In this document: positions 1 to 7,134 of the stretch, piece after piece | Position numbering within the stretch: position 1 is the stretch's first letter | How the letters are laid out: the number at the start of each line of letters is the position of its first letter | NCBI GenBank assembly: GCA_044433065.1 | Contig: JAWXUA010000060.1 | Span: forward strand, 1 to 15,514 | Source of the DNA: Nitratidesulfovibrio sp044433065 | GTDB taxonomy: Bacteria; Desulfobacterota; Desulfovibrionia; Desulfovibrionales; Desulfovibrionaceae | Direction: 5' to 3' | Length of the DNA: 15,514 bases | Notes under the pieces: model-generated | What the model was told of the DNA's origin: nothing | What the model saw: only the letters and a program-made list of their open reading frames with translations | The model's database searches: none | Made by a program: the position numbers and the translations under genes

Positions 1-90
1 CCAGACCCCCATCCCTTCCTAAACTTTTTGTTTGTGGATGGAATACGCTCTTCGTGTGGTTGTTCGTAGCCACATGGAGAGCTTTTTTGT
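1..90 (+). repeat. Partial copy (A) of a dispersed intergenic repeat
   Basis: The first 29 bases are an exact reverse complement of 12582-12610. The following GCTCTTCGTGTGGT (47-60) and the later CATGGAG (73-79) recur in the same order downstream of the third copy at 14891-15048. The window therefore opens inside a copy of a repeat family seen three times here, always between genes. An 8-base G run follows at 97-104. I see no ORF or transposase in it. It could be a non-autonomous mobile element or a structured intergenic repeat. Confidence 0.75.
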
Positions 91-454
91 TGTGGTGGGG
101 GGGGATATATGAAAAACAAAAATACACTACGCAAAGTTACGCACTACAAATATGATGCAATAAGGGCAAGTGAAGCCGTTGGCCTCCAAAGCCTCCCTCT
201 GGGAGGTGGCAGGTTGGCAGTAGCTGTTCACGAGTCTTCGAGTGATACAGATACGCCAAACTGACGGAGGGAGTACCACGTTGCCAGCCGCTGGGAGCGC
301 AGCGACCTTGCGGCGTCTAGCCAGTAGCGCAGCTGAGTGTGTCTCTGCCTTTCCTCTTCTCCACCTTTCTCTTCCCTACTCCACCTTTCTCTTCCCTACT
401 CCACCACCCATAATTTCCCTTGTCATTCCAAAAAGTCTTTGCAACACTCAAACC
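91..454. other. Gene-free left edge with degenerate repeat remnant
   Basis: I find no supported gene here. An open frame runs from 242 into the phosphodiesterase gene, but its first 71 codons have low-complexity composition and match nothing in that family. Around 225-290 the motif CGAGTCTTCGAG followed by GAGGGAG-like sequence resembles the interior of the dispersed repeat seen at 12644-12688 and 14891-14935, suggesting a decayed copy in the opposite orientation to the copy at the window start. That match is short and divergent. No clear promoter could be assigned. Confidence 0.4.
359..398. repeat. Direct tandem repeat, 20 bp x 2
   Basis: The unit CTCCACCTTTCTCTTCCCTA occurs twice back to back with no mismatch, followed by a partial third unit (CTCCACCA). 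It is pyrimidine-rich and lies about 57 bases upstream of the phosphodiesterase start, so it is in the probable leader or promoter region. Confidence 0.85.
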
Positions 455-1309
455 ATGAATACACATCTCTTTCCAGCACCAAAGCTGTCCATCGCCCATC
501 GTGGCGCACGTGGACATGCTCCAGAAAATACGCTTTTGGCCGCCCACCTTGCTCATAGCCAAGGTGCCCACATGTGGGAACTCGACGTCAACCGCACCAA
601 AGATGGCAAGCTCATCATCATGCACGACGACGATTTCACACGCACCACCAACGTCTCCAAGCTTCCGCAGTTCGCAGACCGTGCCCCATGGCATGTTTGT
701 AATTTCACCTTTGAAGAAATACAGACCCTTGATGCTGGCGCATGGTACCTCGACGCAGACCCATTTGGCCGCATAGCATCTGGTGAAGTGGCTCAGCTTT
801 TCCCCGATGCTAAGGCCACGTTCACGGGCCTACCTGTGCCTACTTTAGAAGAAGCCCTGCTCCTGACCAAAGAGCGTAACTGGCGCGTCAATGTGGAAAT
901 CAAAGACTTGGCCATTGCTGCTAATGGCGGTATTGGGCATGACACGGTAACATCAGAAGTACTTGCTATTATTGATAAACTTGATATGCAGGACTCGGTT
1001 TTGCTCTCGTCTTTCCAACATCAATACCTCCGCGAAGCAAAGGCTATCATGCCAAAGCTCGCAACAGCCGCTCTTGTGGAAGACGTCATCCCAGAAAACC
1101 CTGTGGCCTTGTGCCAAGAACTCGGCGTCATAGCCTATCACCCTGGTAGCGACATTATTCCCGATGAACACATTCTGGCCTTGTGCGCAGCCGGTATTAT
1201 GATTAACGTATGGACGGTAAACGACATGGCCGAAGCACGCCGCCTACTGGACCTTGGTGTCACTGGCATTATCACTGACTTCCCAGCTGCGTGTTTGGGA
1301 ATTTTGTAA
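455..1309 (+). CDS. Glycerophosphodiester phosphodiesterase (GDPD, UgpQ-like)
   Basis: This 284-residue protein should hydrolyse glycerophosphodiesters released from phospholipids to glycerol-3-phosphate and an alcohol. The GDPD signature is complete: HRGARGHAPENT at residues 15-26, E42 and D44 in WELD (metal ligands), and HDDDFTRTTN from H57, where H15 and H57 are the expected general acid/base pair. The C-terminal VWTVND and GVTGIITDFP blocks are also typical. There is no signal peptide, so it is probably cytoplasmic. The ATG at 455 is chosen because the family homology begins directly after it; the frame stays open back to 242, but that extension is low-complexity. No good Shine-Dalgarno sequence precedes 455, a weak point of this start. 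The gene lies 65 bp upstream of the FmdE-family gene on the same strand and may be the first gene of an operon. Confidence 0.9.
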   Translation: MNTHLFPAPKLSIAHRGARGHAPENTLLAAHLAHSQGAHMWELDVNRTKDGKLIIMHDDDFTRTTNVSKLPQFADRAPWHVCNFTFEEIQTLDAGAWYLDADPFGRIASGEVAQLFPDAKATFTGLPVPTLEEALLLTKERNWRVNVEIKDLAIAANGGIGHDTVTSEVLAIIDKLDMQDSVLLSSFQHQYLREAKAIMPKLATAALVEDVIPENPVALCQELGVIAYHPGSDIIPDEHILALCAAGIMINVWTVNDMAEARRLLDLGVTGIITDFPAACLGIL

Positions 1310-1374
1310 TACTGTAGGGAGACCATCGGTGCGCTTTACGCGCTACTTCGCCAAAACTGAAAAGGATACGCACA

Positions 1375-1941
1375 ATGAACATCGGCAAATATACGCATGA
1401 AGAGTTTATGGATTTGGCACGCTCCTTCCACGGCTATCCTGCACCAGGACTCATCATTGGTGCATATATGGTTGAAATGGCTCGCAAAGCGTTGCCTGAG
1501 GGTATTCTTTTTGATGTTATTAGCGAGTCCAAGCAATGTCTGCCTGATGCGGTACAATTGCTGACACTATGCACCGTGGGCAACGGTTGGTTGCGCGTCT
1601 ATGACTTTGGTCTTTATGCTGTGACACTCTTTGACAAGCATACGGGTGAAGGTTTCCGCGTGCATCTTGATGTGAGCAAGATGGATGATTTTTCTGAAAT
1701 CCGCACATGGTTCTTGAAGCTCAAGCCTAAACGCGAGCAAGACACACCACGCTTACAAGAAGAAATCCGCCTTGCTGCGGAGAGCATTTTGTCCATAAAG
1801 CCTGTCACCATTAAGCCAGAAGTCCTCGGCCACTCAAGCATGGGACCCATCGGTCAATGCCCACAATGTGGCGAATACCACCCTGTCAATTATGGGGCTG
1901 TCTGCCGTTCGTGCCAAGGTGAAGGCCCATATACGGCATAA
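1375..1941 (+). CDS. FmdE-family protein with C-terminal zinc ribbon
   Basis: The 188-residue protein matches the FmdE family (formylmethanofuran dehydrogenase subunit E-like). An N-terminal FHGYPAPGLIIGAYM (residues 18-32) corresponds to the family's HGH-x-CPG-type motif, and SKQCLPDAVQLLTLCTVGNG (52-71) to the Cys/Asp-containing second motif. A CxxC...CxxC zinc ribbon at C162, C165, C177 and C180 ends the protein. In bacteria without formylmethanofuran dehydrogenase, FmdE-like proteins are stand-alone and of uncertain role, often linked to molybdenum or metal metabolism. In the first motif the usual Cys is replaced (YPAPG), so metal binding there may differ. The start follows AAAGGA at 1361-1366 with 8 bases of spacing. 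glmS starts 52 bp downstream, so co-transcription is likely, though no functional link is obvious. Confidence 0.85.
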   Translation: MNIGKYTHEEFMDLARSFHGYPAPGLIIGAYMVEMARKALPEGILFDVISESKQCLPDAVQLLTLCTVGNGWLRVYDFGLYAVTLFDKHTGEGFRVHLDVSKMDDFSEIRTWFLKLKPKREQDTPRLQEEIRLAAESILSIKPVTIKPEVLGHSSMGPIGQCPQCGEYHPVNYGAVCRSCQGEGPYTA

Positions 1942-1993
1942 TGCTGCCTTTGCCAAAACCTCTGCCCTGTGCACCAAATAAGGACCAACAACT

Positions 1994-3817
1994 ATGTGTG
2001 GAATAATCGGCTACGCGGGCCACAGACCATGTGTACCGCTGGTAATTGAGGGCTTACGGAGCCTTGAGTATCGTGGCTATGACTCAGCTGGTGTCGCCTT
2101 TGTGCAAAATCGCGAACTGGTGACCATTCGGGCTGAAGGCAAGCTTGCGGCTTTGGAAGAAAAGCTCGCGACCTGCCCTAGTTCTACATCAACCACGGGC
2201 ATGGGCCATACGCGATGGGCTACCCATGGTGTACCTGCGGAGAGAAATTCCCATCCACATAAGGCTAACGACGGAAGCCTTGCCATTGTGCATAATGGGA
2301 TTATTGAGAATTTCCAAGAACTTAAAGACGGACTCTTAGCTAAGGGCTATGTCTTTTATTCGGAGACGGATACAGAAGTTCTGGCCAATTTAATAGCTGA
2401 AGGTCGCAAGCAAACAGGGACCCTACTTGAAGCGTTTGCATGGGCTTTGAAGCAGGCTCATGGTGCCTATGCTGTGGCCATGACATCGCCTGAAGAGCCT
2501 GAAGTCATCTATGCTGCGCGCTTGGCCGCACCGCTCATTTTGGGCGTGGGCACGAGTGAGCACTTTGTGGCATCGGACATTCCAGCCTTTTTGCCGTACA
2601 CCAAGGACGTGGTCTTTCTGGAAGATGGCGAGCTTGTGCGCATTGATGCCAATAGTTGGAAGGTCTTGCGACTGGAGGATTTTAGTGAAATCCAAAAGCC
2701 AATTCATCATATCAATTGGGACATGCAAGCAGCGCAAAAGGGCGGCTATAAGCATTTCATGCTCAAGGAGATTTTCGAGCAACCTAAGGTTGTGACGGAC
2801 TGCCTTGCTGGGCGTGTGGACTGGGCAAATATGGCCGTGCATCTGCCCGAGCTTGAGGCTTTGCCCGTACCAAAACGCTTACACATTGTGGCGTGTGGCA
2901 CGTCGTACCATGCTGGCATGTGGAGCAAGGGACTGCTCGAAGCCTGGGCTAAAGTTCCCGTAAGCATGGAGATTGCTTCAGAATTTCGTTATGGTGAAGT
3001 TCTGCTCGACAAAGAAGATATGGTCCTTGTCATCAGCCAATCTGGTGAGACAGCGGACACCTTGGCAGCCTTGCGCATTGCTAAAGAGCATGGCGCCTAT
3101 GTGCTTGGCTTATGCAATGTGGTGGGTTCATCCATCGCACGTGAGTCCGACGTGGTGCTCTACACACAGGCTGGCCCTGAAATCAGCGTAGCCTCCACAA
3201 AGGCTATGTGCAGCCAGATGGTTGTGCTGAGCTTGCTTGCCTTGTATTGGGGCGAACGCAAGGGTACTCTCGAACAAAGTGTGCATGTACAAGCCCTTGA
3301 AGCATTGCAGTCCTTGCCGCACAAGCTTGAAAAAGCCTTGCCTGACATGCGTATGACAGCGCAAAGCCTCGCACGCGACTATGCTAAGGCCACGAGCTTC
3401 TTCTACCTTGGCCGCGGTCATTGCTTCCCCTTAGCCCTTGAAGGTGCGCTCAAGCTCAAGGAAATTTCCTATATCCATGCAGAAGGCTACGCAGCTGGTG
3501 AGATGAAGCATGGGCCCATTGCGCTCATTGATAGAGATTTCCCCACCTTTGCTTTGGCCCTTGATGATGGTCTGTTCCTCAAGAGCAAGTCCAATATCGA
3601 AGAGGTGCAAGCTAGACGTGGTAAGGTCATTGCTCTTGTCAATGAGGGCAACACGCTGAATGTGGACCATCCATGGACCATCCCAAGCGCATGGGGACCG
3701 TTATCCGCCTTTTTGGCTCTGCCAGCGTTGCAACTCTTCAGCTATGAAGTGGCTGACCACCTTGGCCAAGACGTGGACCAGCCACGCAATCTGGCCAAAA
3801 GTGTTACCGTAGAATAA
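1994..3817 (+). CDS. glmS: Glutamine--fructose-6-phosphate aminotransferase (isomerizing)
   Basis: GlmS makes glucosamine-6-phosphate from fructose-6-phosphate and glutamine, the entry step to UDP-GlcNAc for peptidoglycan and lipopolysaccharide. The 607 residues match the usual length of about 609. The N-terminal MCGIIGYAG exposes the Cys nucleophile after Met removal. HTRWATHG (72-79), NGIIEN (101-106) and SETDTEV (123-129) complete the class II glutamine amidotransferase domain. Two SIS sugar-isomerase domains follow, with ACGTSYHAG, SQSGETADTL and EGALKLKEISYIHAEGY motifs, and the protein ends in the typical DQPRNLAKSVTVE. A TAAGGA Shine-Dalgarno sequence lies at 1979-1984. The leader to the preceding gene is only 52 bp, so there is no room for a glmS ribozyme. 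Confidence 0.98.
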   Translation: MCGIIGYAGHRPCVPLVIEGLRSLEYRGYDSAGVAFVQNRELVTIRAEGKLAALEEKLATCPSSTSTTGMGHTRWATHGVPAERNSHPHKANDGSLAIVHNGIIENFQELKDGLLAKGYVFYSETDTEVLANLIAEGRKQTGTLLEAFAWALKQAHGAYAVAMTSPEEPEVIYAARLAAPLILGVGTSEHFVASDIPAFLPYTKDVVFLEDGELVRIDANSWKVLRLEDFSEIQKPIHHINWDMQAAQKGGYKHFMLKEIFEQPKVVTDCLAGRVDWANMAVHLPELEALPVPKRLHIVACGTSYHAGMWSKGLLEAWAKVPVSMEIASEFRYGEVLLDKEDMVLVISQSGETADTLAALRIAKEHGAYVLGLCNVVGSSIARESDVVLYTQAGPEISVASTKAMCSQMVVLSLLALYWGERKGTLEQSVHVQALEALQSLPHKLEKALPDMRMTAQSLARDYAKATSFFYLGRGHCFPLALEGALKLKEISYIHAEGYAAGEMKHGPIALIDRDFPTFALALDDGLFLKSKSNIEEVQARRGKVIALVNEGNTLNVDHPWTIPSAWGPLSAFLALPALQLFSYEVADHLGQDVDQPRNLAKSVTVE

Positions 3818-3821
3818 AGAG

Positions 3822-3896
3822 GGCTTGCCTCGATATGGCTTGCCTCGATATGGCTTGCCTCAATATGGCTTGCCTCGATATGGCTTGCCTCAATAT
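3822..3896. repeat. Tandem repeat, 15 bp x 5, downstream of glmS
   Basis: Five consecutive 15-base units GGCTTGCCTC(G/A)ATAT begin at 3822, 3837, 3852, 3867 and 3882. The only variation is G or A at position 11 (G, G, A, G, A). The array begins 5 bases after the glmS stop and lies in its 3' untranslated region. The low divergence indicates recent expansion, so copy number may vary between strains. Confidence 0.95.
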
Positions 3897-3920
3897 GAAT
3901 GTATCTAGATGTGAGCCTAT

Positions 3921-3936
3921 TTAGGTGTGAACCTAA
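3921..3936 (+). other. Small hairpin with GTGA tetraloop
   Basis: TTAGGT and ACCTAA form a perfect 6-bp stem closing a GTGA loop, which is of the GNRA type in RNA. It sits between the tandem array and the long hairpin at the end of glmS, so it may contribute to 3'-end structure. It is short and could be incidental. Confidence 0.4.
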
Positions 3937-3945
3937 GAATAGTAT

Positions 3946-4005
3946 AGTGGGGGAAGGGAAAACCTTGAGCTAGCAATCAGCCCAAAGTTTTTCCCTTCCC
4001 CTACT
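3946..4005. terminator. Long inverted repeat between convergent glmS and katA
   Basis: The left arm (3946-3970) and right arm (3980-4005) pair over almost their whole length: 17 pairs in the outer AGTGGGGGAAGGGAAAA segment with one G-T wobble, then about six more with two mismatches and a bulge, around a 9-base loop. It sits between the 3' ends of two convergent genes, where a bidirectional terminator is expected. No U-tract follows on either strand, so it may act as an mRNA-end stabiliser or transcription barrier rather than a classic terminator. The GGGAAGGGAA core recurs in the hairpin at 12681-12716. Confidence 0.7.
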
Positions 4006-4029
4006 GCGTTATAAAAGCGACGCCCTCTA

Positions 4030-5550
4030 TTATCTATTCAATCCCAAAGCCTTAGCTACACCAATGCCGTAATCTGGGTCGGCCATGGCGCAATGCATGG
4101 CGTGGCGTTCTTTGATTTCCACAGGTGCGTCACCCATAGCGCGAGCTGTGTTAGCGAAGAGGACTTCTTGCTGCTCTGGGGACATGAGGCGGAAAAGGTT
4201 GCCTGGTTGGGTGAAGTAATCGTCGTCATCGTCACGGTAATTCCAGTAATCGGCGTGGCCATAGATTGGCAGCGGCGGTTCTTTTTTGTCGAGCTGTTCG
4301 CGCCATTCACCATAGCTATTGGGCTCATAGGTGAGAGTGGAACCGTAGTTGCCGTCCACGCGCATCTGGCCATCGCGGTGGTAGGCGTGCACTGGGCAAC
4401 GGGCTTTATTGACAGGGATTTGATGGTGGTTCACACCGAGGCGATAGCGTTGGGCATCGCCATAGGAGAAGAGGCGGCCTTGGAGCATGCGGTCTGGTGA
4501 GAAACCGACGCCTTGGACAACACTTGAAGGATTGAAGGCGGCTTGCTCCACATCGGCAAAATAGTTGTCTGGGTTACGGTTGAGCTCGAAGAAGCCCACG
4601 TCGTGGAGGGGATAATCGCCTTTGGGCCATACTTTGGTGAGGTCAAAGGGATTGGTCTTGTGGTCGCGCGCTTGGTCTTCGGTCATGATTTGGATTTGCA
4701 TGGTCCAGCGTGGGAAATCGCCGCGATCGATGCTTTCGAGCAAGTCACGTTGATGGCTTTCACGGTCCTTGGCCACAATGGCTTCAGCTTCGGCATCGGT
4801 AAGATTTTTGATGCCTTGCTCACAACGGAAATGGAATTTCACCCAAACACGCTCATTATCAGCGTTGATGAGGCTGTAGGCGTGGCTTGAGTAGCCGTGC
4901 ATGTGGCGGTAGGACGCTGGGATGCCACGATCACTCATGGTGATGGTGACTTGGTGCAAGGCTTCTGGCAGCATGGTCCAGAAGTCCCAATTGTTTTTGG
5001 CGCTGCGCATATTCGTGCGTGGGTCACGCTTGATGGCGTGGTTAAGGTCTGGGAATTTCAATGGATCGCGGAAAAAGAAGACAGGCGTATTGTTGCCCAC
5101 AAGATCCCAGTTACCTTCGTCGGTGTAGAATTTAAGCGCAAAACCACGCAAGTCACGCTCAGCATCGGCAGCTCCGCGTTCACCTGCCACTGTGGAAAAA
5201 CGCGCGAACATCTCCGTTTTCTTACCGATTTCGGAGAAAATGCTGGCCTTGGTGTATTTTGTAATATCGTGAGTCACAGTGAACGTACCGAAGGCACCAG
5301 AACCTTTGGCATGCATGCGACGCTCTGGAATGACTTCGCGGTCAAAGTGTGCGAGCTTCTCAAGCAGCCATACGCTTTCCATAAGCACAGGTCCGCGTAC
5401 GCCAGCGGTCCTTGAATTTTGGTTGTCCACCACTGGCGTGCCGAAGATGGTGGTGAGTTTTTGGGCATTTGTCGACACGTCGGCATTGTTTGACGCATTG
5501 GGCATGGACTTCGTTGCGTCCATTTTGTGCATGGCATCCATTTTTTTCAT
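4030..5550 (-). CDS. katA: Heme catalase, small-subunit (KatA type)
   Basis: This monofunctional catalase of 506 residues dismutates hydrogen peroxide to water and oxygen in the cytoplasm. The distal catalytic His is H80 in RRMHAKGSGAFG, the catalytic Asn is N153 in LVGNNTPVFF, and the proximal heme-ligand Tyr is Y363 in RLFSYGDAQRYRLG. The spacing of these residues matches human catalase with a constant +5 offset. The length indicates a small-subunit enzyme without the C-terminal flavodoxin-like domain of large catalases. The start is fixed by GAAGGAG (reverse strand, 5558-5564) seven bases upstream. The first 16 residues are rich in Met and Lys (MKKMDAMHKMDATKSM), an unusual tail. The gene is divergent from the binding-protein operon and convergent with glmS. 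Catalase in a probable anaerobe would serve oxygen-stress defence. Confidence 0.97.
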   Translation of the reverse strand: MKKMDAMHKMDATKSMPNASNNADVSTNAQKLTTIFGTPVVDNQNSRTAGVRGPVLMESVWLLEKLAHFDREVIPERRMHAKGSGAFGTFTVTHDITKYTKASIFSEIGKKTEMFARFSTVAGERGAADAERDLRGFALKFYTDEGNWDLVGNNTPVFFFRDPLKFPDLNHAIKRDPRTNMRSAKNNWDFWTMLPEALHQVTITMSDRGIPASYRHMHGYSSHAYSLINADNERVWVKFHFRCEQGIKNLTDAEAEAIVAKDRESHQRDLLESIDRGDFPRWTMQIQIMTEDQARDHKTNPFDLTKVWPKGDYPLHDVGFFELNRNPDNYFADVEQAAFNPSSVVQGVGFSPDRMLQGRLFSYGDAQRYRLGVNHHQIPVNKARCPVHAYHRDGQMRVDGNYGSTLTYEPNSYGEWREQLDKKEPPLPIYGHADYWNYRDDDDDYFTQPGNLFRLMSPEQQEVLFANTARAMGDAPVEIKERHAMHCAMADPDYGIGVAKALGLNR

Positions 5551-5665
5551 GGCGAAACTCCTTCAGATATGATTGCGCTTTGTACGCTTCATAACTGTAC
5601 TGAGGAGCGGCTTTAAGTTATGTGATTATGGTGTGGAGTTTATGATATTTTTACACCATGTTGAA

Positions 5666-5685
5666 GCAGTACTGCATGGTGCAGT
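5666..5685. promoter_or_regulatory. Nested palindromes, candidate operator
   Basis: GCAGTACTGC (5666-5675) is a perfect 10-base palindrome overlapping ACTGCA-TGG-TGCAGT (5671-5685), a perfect 6-3-6 inverted repeat. It lies about 28 bases upstream of the -35 of the rightward promoter and about 115 bases upstream of the katA start, a suitable position for a regulator acting on either gene. No regulator gene is adjacent, and I do not recognise the consensus. Confidence 0.45.
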
Positions 5686-5712
5686 GCATGTGATTTTATG
5701 CTTGCTTAAGTC

Positions 5713-5741
5713 TTGACATAGTTTTGTGCAACCTATAATCA
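5713..5741 (+). promoter_or_regulatory. Sigma-70-type promoter for the binding-protein cassette
   Basis: A perfect TTGACA (5713-5718) is followed by TATAAT (5734-5739) at 15 bases, or by TAATCA (5736-5741) at the optimal 17 bases. The resulting leader to the ATG at 5908 would be about 160 nt. Within it, AAAGAG-TGCC-CTCTTT (5807-5822) forms a small perfect hairpin followed by T/A-rich sequence, a weak attenuator candidate. Confidence 0.65.
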
Positions 5742-5907
5742 AATGTAGAAACAAGAGTTTTGTATATAAAATGAAGCTCTTGGACGCCTCCTTGCATATA
5801 ACATGGAAAGAGTGCCCTCTTTTATATAGTCAAGAAAACTCATGCCCAGTCGTGTTCAGTTGCGCTTTGGCACAATACTGCGTGACATGTAACAGTTAGG
5901 AAAAAAC

Positions 5908-7086
5908 ATGATTACTAAAATTATTCTAGCATTGACTTTAGCATTTACAGTCTCTTTTCAAGGTATTGCACTGGCAGATGGTGGGAAGATTACTCCAAGT
6001 CCTTTGCAAAAGCATAGTAGCTCGCAAAAATGGCGTCTTGTGTACATTGAAGGTGGTCCATACATTGACTATGCCATGATTTTTAATGCCACAATTGACG
6101 GTCTCTATGAGCTTGGCCTCATTGAAAATAAGTATACTGGAACTGTTTCCAGCACCCAAGATATGGAGAAAGTATGGTCATGGCTTGCGCAAAATGCAGG
6201 TGGCGACTATATCGAATTTGTAGAAGATGGTTTTTACTCTGCAAATTGGGATGCGGATAGACGTAATCAGAATAAAATAGATATTTTAGAACGTATTAAA
6301 ACAAAAAATGACATTGATATTATTCTCGCTTTTGGCACTGGTGCTGGCCTTGATATGGCCACAGATGAACACAATGTGCCAACACTTTCCATGTCTGTCA
6401 CTGATGCAGTGCAAGCAGGTATTATTCAGTCCATTGAAGATTCTGGCCTTGACCATGTGCATGGGCAAGTTGAGCTTGGCCGCTATGAACGACAGCTTTC
6501 CATCTTCTATGATATCTTTACGTTTAAGAAGCTTGGTGTGCCAACTCCAAATACTGATGAAGGCAAAGCATCCATTGCATATAACGATATATTGCGCGTT
6601 GCAGAAAAGCTAAATTTTGAAGTTGTGCCCTGTGAAGCTGGCTTATTTGAAGACGATGGCACTTCATTTACCAATCTACAGCAATGTATAGAGACGCTCA
6701 GCGAAAGCAGTGACGCCATCTATATGACCACAAATTCTGGTATGCAGTGGGATAAAATGGGCATTTTACTTGAGCCCATTATCAAGGCTGGCATTCCATC
6801 ATTCTCACAAAGCGGCCTTATGGAGACCAAGCTTGGCGTTTTGATGAGTATTGCACAAAATAGCTTTGCCAACGAAGGTATGCATGGTGCTGAAACAGTG
6901 CTTGGCGTCATTGAAGGGGCAAAGCCACGTTCTTTGTCGCAGGTTTTTGAAGGGCCTTTAGGACTTGCTATGAACCTTGAGATGGCCATCCGCATTGGTT
7001 GGAATCCACCTTTTGAAGTCCTTGCTGCCTCTGATATTGTATACCAAGAGATTTTCACAATTGAAGATGAAGCCGAAGAGAAATAA
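5908..7086 (+). CDS. Periplasmic substrate-binding protein, ABC_sub_bind family
   Basis: This 392-residue protein has a Sec signal peptide (residues 1-23, MITK...GIALA, then DGGK) with no lipobox Cys, so it is a soluble periplasmic protein. The mature part follows the two-lobe pattern of the ABC_sub_bind (TrpX-like) family: YIEGGPYIDYAMIF opening, ILAFGTGAGLDMA and PTLSMSVTDAVQAGI in lobe 1, HGQVELGRYERQL at the hinge, KLGVPTPNTDEG in lobe 2, and the terminal GPLGLAMNLEMAIRIGW and VLAASDIVY. The ligand cannot be deduced; the family includes aromatic amino acid binders. No ABC permease or ATPase is present nearby. Instead the next gene, 48 bp downstream, encodes a sensor-MFS fusion, so this protein may deliver ligand to it. 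The start follows TAGGA at 5897-5901. Confidence 0.85.
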   Translation: MITKIILALTLAFTVSFQGIALADGGKITPSPLQKHSSSQKWRLVYIEGGPYIDYAMIFNATIDGLYELGLIENKYTGTVSSTQDMEKVWSWLAQNAGGDYIEFVEDGFYSANWDADRRNQNKIDILERIKTKNDIDIILAFGTGAGLDMATDEHNVPTLSMSVTDAVQAGIIQSIEDSGLDHVHGQVELGRYERQLSIFYDIFTFKKLGVPTPNTDEGKASIAYNDILRVAEKLNFEVVPCEAGLFEDDGTSFTNLQQCIETLSESSDAIYMTTNSGMQWDKMGILLEPIIKAGIPSFSQSGLMETKLGVLMSIAQNSFANEGMHGAETVLGVIEGAKPRSLSQVFEGPLGLAMNLEMAIRIGWNPPFEVLAASDIVYQEIFTIEDEAEEK

Positions 7087-7134
7087 TACTATTATCGTAT
7101 CCACATATACTGCGCAAAAAGAGATTGTATCTAT

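Larger units (their letters stand above)
5551..5907. promoter_or_regulatory. Divergent intergenic region between katA and the binding-protein operon
   Basis: These 357 bases hold no supported gene and must contain the katA promoter (leftward) and the cassette promoter (rightward). I could not identify convincing katA -35/-10 boxes. A 7-base inverted repeat ATGGTGT/ACACCAT (5628-5634 and 5653-5659) lies on the katA side. Nested palindromes occur at 5666-5685 and a promoter at 5713-5739. The region is AT-rich. I found no canonical PerR or Fur box. Confidence 0.6.

Noticed and set aside
242..454. N-terminal extension of the phosphodiesterase frame
   Set aside because: It is low-complexity, includes the pyrimidine tandem repeat, and family homology begins only after the Met at 455.
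1942..1993. glmS ribozyme in the glmS leader
   Set aside because: The 52-base gap is far too short and shows no ribozyme-like core.
3822..3896. CRISPR array or origin iterons
   Set aside because: There are no spacers, no replication gene or DnaA boxes, and the array lies in a 3' untranslated region.
4093..5415. Long open frames opposite katA
   Set aside because: They are shadows of a well-supported catalase gene and have no recognisable domains.
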